Shown: piece after piece, positions 29,960 to 36,860 of the stretch
How the letters are laid out: each line of letters starts with the position of its first letter
Numbering within the stretch: position 1 is the first letter of the stretch
Assembly (NCBI RefSeq): GCF_010977555.1
Contig: NZ_CP048815.1
Location: forward strand, 2,410,501-2,474,500
DNA: 64,000 bases
Direction of reading: 5' to 3'
Source of the DNA: Caulobacter rhizosphaerae
GTDB lineage: Bacteria; Pseudomonadota; Alphaproteobacteria; Caulobacterales; Caulobacteraceae
Translations under genes and position numbers: made by a program
Notes under the pieces: generated by a model
The model's input: only the letters and a program-made list of their open reading frames with translations
Databases searched by the model: none
Told to the model about the DNA's origin: nothing

Positions 29960-30498
29960 CCGCCCAGCATCGCCTCCAGCGCCAGGACGGTCGTCCACGG
30001 CCGGCCGGTGATCCGCGTTCCCAGGGTCTTCTCGACCAGGCCGTTGGTCAGCTTCGAGCCGCCGATCCCGTTCGGATAGGTCGCGTAGAGCTGGCGGCTT
30101 TCGGCCCGCACCTGCTCGCGGCCGCGGATCGCCGTGCGCAAGGCGCCGACGGCCTTCTTGTCCGGGGCGTCCTTCAGGAACAGGGTCATCAGCCAGCCGG
30201 GATCCTGGGCGGCGAATTCGGGGAACGGATTGGCGGCGACCAGGGCCCGCCAGGCGTCGGCGGTGCGCACATAGACATCGGTCCGCAGGGCGAACCGCTC
30301 CATCAGGGCGGTCTCGATCTGGGTCTGCAGCTCGGCGCCCGTCTGCTCGCCGCTGGCGAACACCAGGTCGCCGACCTTGGGGCCGGCGCGGACGTCGGCA
30401 TGGCCCAGGTCGGTCAGCAGGGCGATCAGCTCGTCGGCCGTGACCAGGCGGTTTCCAGCGGCGTTGACGCCGCGCAGCAGGGCGATGTGGACGGTCAT
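29956..30498 (-). CDS. DUF1697-family protein
   Basis: A 180-residue soluble protein with the family opening HIALLRGVNAAGNRLV and the later stretch LYATYPNGIGGSKLTNGLVEKTLGTRITGR, written here only in part as LYATYPNGIGGSKL. The family is widespread and uncharacterised. The gene is alone on this strand between a convergent membrane-protein gene and a repeat element, so context gives no role. Confidence 0.85.
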   Translation of the reverse strand: MTVHIALLRGVNAAGNRLVTADELIALLTDLGHADVRAGPKVGDLVFASGEQTGAELQTQIETALMERFALRTDVYVRTADAWRALVAANPFPEFAAQDPGWLMTLFLKDAPDKKAVGALRTAIRGREQVRAESRQLYATYPNGIGGSKLTNGLVEKTLGTRITGRPWTTVLALEAMLGG

Positions 30499-30528
30499 GG
30501 TCGAGGCCTTTCGAACGAGGCGGTTGTC

Positions 30529-30630
30529 TAGACCTTCGTCCTGACTTCGTCAGGATGGAGGTCTAGGTTTTTGTTTTCGCGCATTTTCTTCACGCGAACC
30601 GGAGGCCACTTCGCTTGAAAATGCTCTAGA
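30529..30630. repeat. Extragenic palindromic element of alphaproteobacterial type
   Basis: The left half is a hairpin at 30529-30565: outer arms TAGACCT/AGGTCTA and inner arms TCCTGAC/GTCAGGA, followed by a T-rich run to 30576, so on the plus strand it reads as an intrinsic terminator. The right half has arms GCATTTTC (30581-30588) and GAAAATGC (30617-30624) around TTCACGCGAACCGG. The right half matches my memory of a dispersed repeat common in rhizobia and relatives. Confidence 0.7.
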
Positions 30631-30659
30631 CCTTCGCGACCGCGCCGTCCCGCCTCGAT

Positions 30660-31826
30660 TTAGGCGTTCAGGGCCGCGAAGCCGCGTTCCAGGTCGGCGA
30701 TCAGGTCGGCCGTGTTCTCCAGGCCCACGTGCAGGCGCAGCAGCGGGCCTTCCAGGTTCACCGGCACGGTGCGGTTTTTCAGCTGCGGGTCGCAATGGAT
30801 GGCCAGGCTCTCGTAGCCGCCCCAGGAAAAGCCCAGGCCGAACAGGTCCAGGGCGTCGAGGAAGGCGTGGACGGCCTTCTGCGACGCAGGCTTCAGCACC
30901 ACGCCGAACAGGCCGCAGGCGCCGGTGAAGTCGCGCTTCCACAGGGCATGGCCGGGATCGGTCTCCAGGGCGGGATGCAGCACGCGGGCCACTTCGGGCC
31001 GCCGCTGCAGCCAGCGGGCGATCTCCAGCCCCTTGGCCTGGTGGGCCGGCAGGCGGGTGGCCAGGGTGCGCAGGCCGCGCAGCACGGTATAGGCGTCGTC
31101 GGGCGACACCGACCAGCCGATGTCCCACATCGCGTCGCCCAGCTGGTTGCCGATCACGTTGTCGGCGGTGGCGGCGCTGCCCATGAATACGTCCGAATGG
31201 CCGCCGACATATTTGGTCAGGGCCTGGACGCTGATGGTCACCCCGTGGGCCAGGGGCTTGAAGTAGAAGCCGGCCGCCCAGGTGTTGTCGATCATCGTCA
31301 GCACGCCGCGGGCGTTGGCGGCGGCGGCGATGGCCGGGATGTCCTGCATCTCGAAAGTCAGGGAGCCCGGGGCCTCCAGCAGGATCAGTCGGGTGCGCGG
31401 GGTGCACAGCGCCATCAGGGCGTCGGGCGACAGGGCCGGATCGTAGTAGGTGGTGGCGACGCCGAACCGGGCCAGCACCCGGTCGCAGAACCGTCGGGTG
31501 GGCCGGTAGGCGCTGTCGACGACCAGGATCTCATCGCCGGCCTTCAGCAGGGCCAGCATGACGCCGGTGATCGCCGCCAGGCCCGAGGGGTACAACGTCA
31601 CGTCCGGCGATCCCTCCAGCTCGGCCAGGGCCAGCTGCAGGTTGGCCGGCGAGGACAGGCCGGTGATGCCGTAGGTCAGCTGGCTGTCGTCATAGAGCGA
31701 AGCGGCGTTGGGCATCAGCACCGTCGAGCCGCGCTGGACCGGCGGATTGACCGTGCGGGCCAGCACCGAGCCGCCCTTGGGCGGAGCGCCCTTGCGGACC
31801 AGGCGGGTTTCTTCATCCAGGGGCAT
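30660..31826 (-). CDS. metC: Cystathionine beta-lyase-like PLP enzyme
   Basis: A 388-residue member of the Cys/Met metabolism PLP family. The cofactor lysine is in ALTKYVGGHSDV, the phosphate/ring segments are YPSGLAAITGV and MIDNTWAAGFYF, and the substrate-binding C-terminal part is GFSWGGYESLA. The last motif is the form seen in cystathionine beta-lyases, which release homocysteine, pyruvate and ammonia. ATG 31826 is chosen; a GTG at 31853 would add nine residues. It lies downstream of the radical SAM gene in the same direction, separated by a palindrome and about 150 bases, so co-transcription is not assured. Confidence 0.87.
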   Translation of the reverse strand: MPLDEETRLVRKGAPPKGGSVLARTVNPPVQRGSTVLMPNAASLYDDSQLTYGITGLSSPANLQLALAELEGSPDVTLYPSGLAAITGVMLALLKAGDEILVVDSAYRPTRRFCDRVLARFGVATTYYDPALSPDALMALCTPRTRLILLEAPGSLTFEMQDIPAIAAAANARGVLTMIDNTWAAGFYFKPLAHGVTISVQALTKYVGGHSDVFMGSAATADNVIGNQLGDAMWDIGWSVSPDDAYTVLRGLRTLATRLPAHQAKGLEIARWLQRRPEVARVLHPALETDPGHALWKRDFTGACGLFGVVLKPASQKAVHAFLDALDLFGLGFSWGGYESLAIHCDPQLKNRTVPVNLEGPLLRLHVGLENTADLIADLERGFAALNA

Positions 31827-31946
31827 GGGGGACTCGGGCGACGACGGCGACACCCGGTGGTTTACGGCGCGGGGGCGAGCCGGTTCAAGGCTGGAAATCC
31901 TGGCTGAACGGAGAGCGGACCTGACGGGGGGCTCAAGATGCGGTCG

Positions 31947-31972
31947 GGGGACAAGCGCATGCGCCTGTCCCC
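31947..31972. repeat. 26-bp extragenic palindrome, copy 1 (one mismatch)
   Basis: GGGGACAAGCGCA is followed by TGCGCCTGTCCCC. One base differs from the perfect form found at 48136 and 57462. It begins two bases beyond the stop codon of the radical SAM gene, where it could end or stabilise that transcript. Confidence 0.85.
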
Positions 31973-31974
31973 GG

Positions 31975-33504
31975 CTACGCCCCCACGCCCAGCCTGCCCA
32001 GCACCCGCGTCGCCTCGGCGATCAGGGCGCGGCGGCGTTCGGTGTCGGCCTGGCGGCCGGCCTCGGCCTCGGCGACGTCGGCCTGGCAGTGCGGGCAGGT
32101 CGTCTCGTGCGGCCAGATATAGTGGGCGCAAGCCGCGCAGGGCTTGAGGCTGGGCGGCAGGGCGCCGCCGGCGGCCGAGCGCTCGCGCGGCGCGACGTGC
32201 ACCGCCGCCGGATCGCGGACGGGCAGGGGCGTCGCCTCCGCGCCGGGGATGGCCTCGGTGATCAGGGCGAATTCGCCCACCGCGAAGCTTTCCGGCGGCG
32301 CCTCCTTGATCTTGACCACCCGCTCACGCAGCCCGTGCTTGGCCAGGTCCAGGGCGCGATGGTGGCAGTAGGGGTTGTTGCCGCGCTTGCCCAGCAGCGA
32401 TTCCGAGGTCCAGGTGCAGCCGGCCCGACAGACATCGGCGTAGTAGCAGGTGCGGCAATAGCCCCACAGTTCCTCGACGTCGCGCAGGCGGCCAAAGCTC
32501 ATCTTCTCGCTGTGGCGCCAGATGTCGGCCACGGTCATGTCGCGGACATTGCCGGCCGTGTAGAGCGAAGTGGCCAGGGACGGGCAGCCCTTGATCGTGC
32601 CGTCGGCCTCGATGCCGATGCCGGTCTGGCCGGCCGAGCAGCCGTTCCAGTGGTCGGTCTCGTCGCCGAACCCGCGCCAGATATGCTCGTAGGGGCCGAA
32701 ATAGCCGATGTTGTTACCCACCACCATCAGCAGGCCCCGGGCCTGGCCTTCGTCGTACAGCCGGGCCAGTAGCGGCATGACGTCCAGCAACTGGTAGGGC
32801 TGCAGCAGCAGTTCCGGGTTGTCGACGGCGTTGCCCATGGCCACCGTCAGCTGGATCTGCCAGTGGGTGGCGCCGGCTTCGATGATCCGGTCCATCAGCT
32901 CGGGCAGGTGGGCCGCGGTCTCGGCTCCGATCTGGGTGTTGACCGAGACGGCCAGGCCCCGGGCCTTGGCGCGCCTGAGGGCGTCGATCGCCTGATCGTA
33001 CGAGCCGGGCACGCCGCGCACCCGGTCGTGCAGGTCGGGCAGGCCGTCGATCGACACGCCCAGGCCCTGCAGCCCCGCCTCGACCGCCTCGTCCAGGCGC
33101 TTGTCGGTCAGGTTGCGAGCCCCGGTCTGGACGCCGGTGCGGATGCCGTGCTGGCGGCTGCGGCGGATCAGCTCGATCCAGTCGCGGCGCAGATAGGCCT
33201 CGCCGCCGATCAGGGTCAGTTCGCGCGTGCCCAGGGCGGCCAAGTGGTCGATCAGCTCCAGCGCCTCGGCGGTGGTCAGCTCGTCCGATCGCGGCCGGCC
33301 GGCTCGCGAGCCGCAGTGCTGGCATTTCAGATTGCAGGCCAGGGTGACTTCCCAGACCACATGGACGGGCACCAGCTCGGTATAGTCGCGCTCCAACCGG
33401 TAGCGGACGGGCTTGCCGGCGGGCGTCGTGACCGAGGGCGTCGTAACGGGCGGCGTCGTGACGGGGGGCCGCGCGTCGGCGTCGAGCGAGATCGCGTCCG
33501 TCAT
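31975..33504 (-). CDS. Radical SAM/SPASM peptide maturase of the GDL-peptide type
   Basis: A 509-residue radical S-adenosylmethionine enzyme. The [4Fe-4S]-SAM site is TLACNLKCQHCGS (C-x3-C-x2-C), near residue 57. A SPASM region with many cysteines follows (GYCRTCYYADVCRAGCTW, about residues 345-365), holding the auxiliary clusters used by peptide-modifying members. The last 60 residues add a zinc-ribbon-like pair, CAAC and CPHC. The three small genes directly upstream encode near-identical peptides with a GDL/GEL motif. I recall a model named 'GDL motif peptide-associated radical SAM/SPASM maturase' that fits this arrangement. The modification made is unknown. The N-terminus has a Thr/Pro-rich repeat, TTPPVTTPSVTTP. 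GAAGGATC precedes the ATG. Confidence 0.85.
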   Translation of the reverse strand: MTDAISLDADARPPVTTPPVTTPSVTTPAGKPVRYRLERDYTELVPVHVVWEVTLACNLKCQHCGSRAGRPRSDELTTAEALELIDHLAALGTRELTLIGGEAYLRRDWIELIRRSRQHGIRTGVQTGARNLTDKRLDEAVEAGLQGLGVSIDGLPDLHDRVRGVPGSYDQAIDALRRAKARGLAVSVNTQIGAETAAHLPELMDRIIEAGATHWQIQLTVAMGNAVDNPELLLQPYQLLDVMPLLARLYDEGQARGLLMVVGNNIGYFGPYEHIWRGFGDETDHWNGCSAGQTGIGIEADGTIKGCPSLATSLYTAGNVRDMTVADIWRHSEKMSFGRLRDVEELWGYCRTCYYADVCRAGCTWTSESLLGKRGNNPYCHHRALDLAKHGLRERVVKIKEAPPESFAVGEFALITEAIPGAEATPLPVRDPAAVHVAPRERSAAGGALPPSLKPCAACAHYIWPHETTCPHCQADVAEAEAGRQADTERRRALIAEATRVLGRLGVGA

Positions 33505-33541
33505 CGTGTCGATCCTTCAGGGGCGCGGGATGGGAAAAGAT

Positions 33542-33573
33542 CGGGACGCGCCGCGGTCAGGCCGCGCGTCCCG
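33542..33573 (-). terminator. Leaky terminator/attenuator between peptide genes and maturase
   Basis: CGGGACGCGC pairs with GCGCGTCCCG over 10 bp around a 12-base loop. On the transcribed strand ATCTTTTCCC follows. It sits between the last peptide gene and the maturase start, so it probably lowers maturase expression relative to the peptides. Confidence 0.6.
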
Positions 33574-33594
33574 GGGGGGAGGGCGGGGTGGGCC

Positions 33595-33771
33595 TCAGCG
33601 GCCGCGTTCCAGCTTGGCGATCTCCACCTTCAGCAGGGCCAGGAGGGCGGGGATGTCGCCATATTCCCGCAAGTGGGCCTCGGCCTGGTCGTGCAGGCGC
33701 TGCAGTTCGGCCAGATCGCCCTTGGCGATGCCGTCGGTGATGGCTTGTCCGTACAGAATGACGATGGCCAT
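33595..33771 (-). CDS. DUF1843-like GDL-motif peptide, copy 1 (nearest the maturase)
   Basis: A 58-residue peptide with no signal sequence or cysteines. Key stretches are LYGQAITDGIAKGDLAELQ, EYGDIPALLALLKVEIAKL and a basic end, ERGR. The start at 33771 is favoured because GGAGG then lies 8 bases upstream; the ATG two codons earlier would be only 2 bases from it. The three copies share YGxA[IV]TDxIA, G[DE]L, E[YH]GDI and LKVEIAKL. The peptide should form two short helices joined at the GDI turn. It is the likely substrate of the radical SAM protein; the modified residues are not known. Confidence 0.82.
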   Translation of the reverse strand: MAIVILYGQAITDGIAKGDLAELQRLHDQAEAHLREYGDIPALLALLKVEIAKLERGR

Positions 33772-33810
33772 GGTCATGACCTCCGATGGGAAAGGGTTGG
33801 GGGGACGGCG

Positions 33811-33987
33811 TCAGCCGCGGCTTTTCTCGAGCTTGGCGATCTCGACCTTCAGCACCGCCAGCAGGGCGGGGATATCGCCGTATTCCTTCAGGTGAGCCTC
33901 GGCGGCGGCCTCGGCTTCCTTCAGGCGGGCCAGCTCGCCCGAGGCGATCGCGTCGGTCACGGCCACGCCGTAGGGTTTGATGCTCAT
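33811..33987 (-). CDS. DUF1843-like GDL-motif peptide, copy 2 (GEL variant)
   Basis: A 58-residue paralogue of the flanking peptides. It reads KPYGVAVTDAIASGELARL at the N-terminal motif, so Glu replaces Asp in the signature. It ends LKVEIAKLEKSRG. Its start is firm: GGAGGAAACACC precedes ATG 33987. An alanine/glutamate-rich helix (EAEAAAEAHLKEYGDI) lies in the middle. The gap to copy 1 is 39 bases with its own ribosome site, so each peptide is translated separately. Confidence 0.82.
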   Translation of the reverse strand: MSIKPYGVAVTDAIASGELARLKEAEAAAEAHLKEYGDIPALLAVLKVEIAKLEKSRG

Positions 33988-34057
33988 GGTGTTTCCTCCG
34001 TCGCCCCGGGGCCTGTCCTTGGGCGTGATTCAGGGGGCGTGTTTCAGGTTGGCGCGA

Positions 34058-34228
34058 TCAGCGCTTCAGCTTGGCGATCTCGACCTTGAGCTGGGTCAGC
34101 AGGGCGCCGATGTCGCCGTGCTCCTCCACATGAGACTCGGCGAGGGCTTGCAGCTTGCGCAGTTGATCCAGGTCGCCGCCGGCGATGGCGTCGGTGATGG
34201 CTTGTCCGTAGAGCGGGATGGGGGTCAT
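34058..34228 (-). CDS. DUF1843-like GDL-motif peptide, copy 3 (first in the operon)
   Basis: A 56-residue paralogue and the first gene of the operon. It reads PLYGQAITDAIAGGDLDQL, then EEHGDIGALLTQLKVEIAKL and ends KR. It is the most different of the three in the middle but keeps every shared block. GGAG lies 7 bases before ATG 34228 (GGAGTCTCCC). It is 70 bases from copy 2 and 290 bases from the divergent methyltransferase gene. Confidence 0.82.
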   Translation of the reverse strand: MTPIPLYGQAITDAIAGGDLDQLRKLQALAESHVEEHGDIGALLTQLKVEIAKLKR

Positions 34229-34518
34229 GGGAGACTCCGGGGTTGGGCCGGGCCGAGCGCGGGCGCAGGCGTCGCCGGCCCGGCGCTAGGCGTCGAGGCT
34301 GCGATCCCGTCTGGAGAGCGTTCGGCGGCGGATTGAGGCGATAAGCGGCACTGTCGATGGCGCGCCACGGCCGATCACGCAGTGGCGGCGGAGAAAGATC
34401 GCGATCCTTCCTCCTGTCCGCGAGGTTCGGGGAAACCCGCGGCTTTGTCAACTAAAGGCTGTATGGAGATTTTATGATAGTATAGCGATTATATCCTTCA
34501 GCCGATGGAGAGGGGGTC
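34229..34518. promoter_or_regulatory. Divergent promoter region of the peptide operon and methyltransferase
   Basis: This 290-base gap must hold promoters for both directions. Bases 34444-34498 are strikingly AT-rich for this genome (for example TTTTATGATAGTATAGCG). TTGACA on the minus strand (34451-34446) and TATAAT on the minus strand (34493-34488) are present, but not at a spacing that makes one clean promoter. No start site can be assigned. Nothing coding was seen in it. Confidence 0.5.
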
Positions 34519-35190
34519 ATGGACGCGATCGAGGGCGGATCGGACGTCAATCCGGAGGCCGCGCGGCGGCTGATCCTGGCCCTGGATCGCGACGATGCGC
34601 AGATCGTCGACGCCGAGCTCGACGCGGCCCTGGGCCTGCGCATCGCGGCGGTCGAGGCCCGGCTCGACACCCTGCGCCTGCTGGACCGGCACGGCGTGCA
34701 GCGCTTCGACCAGGGCGACCTGGCCTATGCGGTGGTGCGGGCCTTCTACCGCGTCCTGAAGCCCGAACTCCGGGCGCGTCCCGGCCTCAGCCTGCTGGAC
34801 CTGGGCAGCGGCTATGGGCGGTTCGGCCTCTATGGGGGCCTGCGCCATGGCCTGGCCGCCCACGGGCTGGAGCTGGTGCCCGAGCGCGCGGAGGAGGCGG
34901 CGCGGGCGGCGCGGGCTCTGGGCCTGGCCCAGGTGAGCTTCGCGGCCGGCGACCTGCTGACGGCGCCGTGGCCCGCCGCTGACGTCTATTGCATGATGAA
35001 CGCCGTGCTGCCGCGCCTCCTGCCCCCCGTGCTGGCGAGGCTCGAGGCCGAGGCGCGACGGCGGCGGATCGTGGTGGCCTCGGTCTCGACCAGCAACCGG
35101 GCCTTCGCCCAGGCGCCCTGGCTGCGCGAACTGCCGGTCGAGGCCGAGGGCGTGGCGGGGCGCGAGCTGCGGCTGTGGGAGTCGGCGTGA
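34519..35190 (+). CDS. Class I SAM-dependent methyltransferase
   Basis: A 223-residue protein with the S-adenosylmethionine motif I LLDLGSGYGRFGLYG at about residues 93-107, followed by HGLELVPERAEEA (acidic end of strand 2). The N-terminal 60 residues are helical and lack recognisable motifs. A strong ribosome site, GGAGAGGGGG, lies upstream. The gene diverges from the GDL peptide operon, so it may share its regulation and could be a second tailoring enzyme, but it may also be unrelated. The substrate is unknown. Confidence 0.75.
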   Translation: MDAIEGGSDVNPEAARRLILALDRDDAQIVDAELDAALGLRIAAVEARLDTLRLLDRHGVQRFDQGDLAYAVVRAFYRVLKPELRARPGLSLLDLGSGYGRFGLYGGLRHGLAAHGLELVPERAEEAARAARALGLAQVSFAAGDLLTAPWPAADVYCMMNAVLPRLLPPVLARLEAEARRRRIVVASVSTSNRAFAQAPWLRELPVEAEGVAGRELRLWESA

Positions 35191-35214
35191 CGCTACACGT
35201 CTCCCGTTGCTCAG

Positions 35215-36084
35215 CTAGACCGCCGCCCCCGTCGCCACCGGGACGTCCTCGCGGCCGCCCCATTCCGTCCACGAGCCGTCATAGACCGCCGCCCGAGGCT
35301 TGCCGAGGCGGGCCAGGGCCAGGGCGACCACGGCGGCGGTGATGCCCGAGCCGCAGGTGGTGGCGATTGGTCGATCGATGTCGACCCCGGCGGCCTCGAA
35401 CACGGCCGCCAGCCGGTCAGCCGGCAGCAGGGTCCCGTCGGCGGCCAGCAGGGCCGACAGCGGCACGTTGCGCGAACCGGGAATGTGGCCGCCGCGCAGG
35501 CCGGCGCGGGGCTCGGGGTCGCGGCCCTCGAAGCGGCCGGCGGCGCGGGCGTCGATAACCTGCTCGCGACCCCGATCTTCAGGCGACTTCTCCAGGTTGC
35601 GCTTCATCTGGTCCAGCGAGCGGACGATGTCGGCCTGGTAGCGCGGCGTGAAGTGGCGCTCCTGCGGCGTGACGGCCAGGTCGTCGACAGGGCGGCCCTC
35701 AGCGATCCACTTGGGCAGGCCGCCGTCCAACACCACCACGTCCTCGTGGCCCATGGCGCGAAATTCCCACCAGACCCGGGCGGCTGGCAGGATGCCGCTG
35801 GTGTCGTAGACCACGATCCTCGAACCGTCGCCCAGGCCCAGCTTCTTGACCCGTGAAGCGAACTTGATCGGCGAGGGCAACATGTGCGGCAGGTCGGAGG
35901 TCTCGTCGGCGATGTCGTCGATGTCGAAGAACACCGCCCCGGGGATGTGGGCCCGGTCGTACTCGGCCTTCGGATCGCGCTGGGCGGCCGGCATGTGCCA
36001 GGACCCGTCGACCACGCGCACGTCGGGGGCGTCGAGATGCTCGGCCAGCCAGGCGGTCGAGACGAGCGGATCGGCATGGGTCAT
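35215..36084 (-). CDS. sseA: 3-mercaptopyruvate/thiosulfate sulfurtransferase (two rhodanese domains)
   Basis: A 289-residue protein with two rhodanese domains. The N-terminal one is inactive and begins VSTAWLAEHLDAPDVRVVDG. The C-terminal one has the active-site loop TTCGSGITA. The CG[SA]G[VI]T pattern is typical of mercaptopyruvate sulfurtransferases, while CRKGVT marks thiosulfate types. It transfers sulfane sulfur from 3-mercaptopyruvate to thiols or cyanide. It is convergent with the methyltransferase gene, 24 bases away, and lies in a stretch rich in sulfur metabolism genes. Confidence 0.9.
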   Translation of the reverse strand: MTHADPLVSTAWLAEHLDAPDVRVVDGSWHMPAAQRDPKAEYDRAHIPGAVFFDIDDIADETSDLPHMLPSPIKFASRVKKLGLGDGSRIVVYDTSGILPAARVWWEFRAMGHEDVVVLDGGLPKWIAEGRPVDDLAVTPQERHFTPRYQADIVRSLDQMKRNLEKSPEDRGREQVIDARAAGRFEGRDPEPRAGLRGGHIPGSRNVPLSALLAADGTLLPADRLAAVFEAAGVDIDRPIATTCGSGITAAVVALALARLGKPRAAVYDGSWTEWGGREDVPVATGAAV

Positions 36085-36120
36085 CGCAGGGCCTTTCGGG
36101 GTCTGACTCGCCCCTTCGAG

Positions 36121-36175
36121 AAGGCGGGCAAGATCACGCGATCGGCCTTGAGGGGCAAGGCGCCGAGCCCGCCTT
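36121..36175 (-). terminator. Inverted repeat after the amidase gene
   Basis: AAGGCGGGC (36121-36129) and GCCCGCCTT (36167-36175) form a 9-bp stem around a 37-base loop that contains GATC-ACGC-GATC. It lies between the amidase stop and the sulfurtransferase start on the same strand. It may terminate or process the transcript; no long U run follows. Confidence 0.35.
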
Positions 36176-36203
36176 TCCGCATTCCCCCGATCCGGGGAGA
36201 AAA

Positions 36204-36776
36204 CTACGGATGCGCCTCGTGCAGCGAGTGCTCCTTGGTTTCCTGGACCATCTTCTCCTGCACGCGCTGAATGACGTCGAGCTTCTTGACGTTCTTGCCC
36301 GGGCAGGCGTGGGTTGTGGCCGGATCCTCGCGGTGCAGCTTCATGGTCGTGGGGTCCAGGCCCAGCACGGCCGAGAGCGTGGACATGGCCGCCACGGCGT
36401 TGTCGCGCACCGCCGCGCCACGGCCGCCGTCGAACGGGTCCTTGTCGTAGTCGCCCAGCATCTCCAGGCCCAGGGCGATGCTGTTCCAGCTGGGGGAGTG
36501 GACGCCCGACACCGTCAGCGGCGTGAAGACCCAGATCTGCCGGTCATCGACGAACAGGTGCGGCCCCGCGCTCCATTTCTGATTGTCGCGGTAATAGGCC
36601 TCGAGGTTGGCGATGTGGGTCTGGGTGAAGCCCTGCGGCCTCTGGGCCAGCGAGGGCACGCCGGTGTTGTGCAGGGCGATGAACTTCGGCCGCCAGGCCG
36701 ACCAGGTCAAAGCCTCGCAGTAGGTCTCGAACGACTCGGGTGAAAAGCTCTTGCCGACAATACCCTTCCAAGCCAT
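36204..36776 (-). CDS. N-acetylmuramoyl-L-alanine amidase-type (PGRP/Amidase_2) protein
   Basis: A 190-residue protein with the amidase_2 fold. Probable zinc ligands are His in FIALHNTG and His in THACPGKN, the latter followed by the Cys-Pro-Gly of this family. A middle stretch is AGPHLFVDDRQIWVFTPL. Such enzymes cut the bond between muramic acid and the stem peptide. There is no signal peptide, as in phage-type lysins and cytosolic recycling amidases. ATG 36776 is favoured by GGGAGG 5 bases upstream. No phage genes surround it, so a prophage origin is only a possibility. Confidence 0.8.
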   Translation of the reverse strand: MAWKGIVGKSFSPESFETYCEALTWSAWRPKFIALHNTGVPSLAQRPQGFTQTHIANLEAYYRDNQKWSAGPHLFVDDRQIWVFTPLTVSGVHSPSWNSIALGLEMLGDYDKDPFDGGRGAAVRDNAVAAMSTLSAVLGLDPTTMKLHREDPATTHACPGKNVKKLDVIQRVQEKMVQETKEHSLHEAHP

Positions 36777-36860
36777 CAGGCCCTCCCGGTGCGACTTGGC
36801 GTGATCCTGCACCGGACGGTTGAGTTCTGCAACTTTTTGGTCAGCTCCCGGCGCGGCGCC

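Noticed and set aside
36204..36776. Prophage remnant around the amidase gene
   Set aside because: No integrase, holin, capsid or other phage gene and no attachment repeat nearby.
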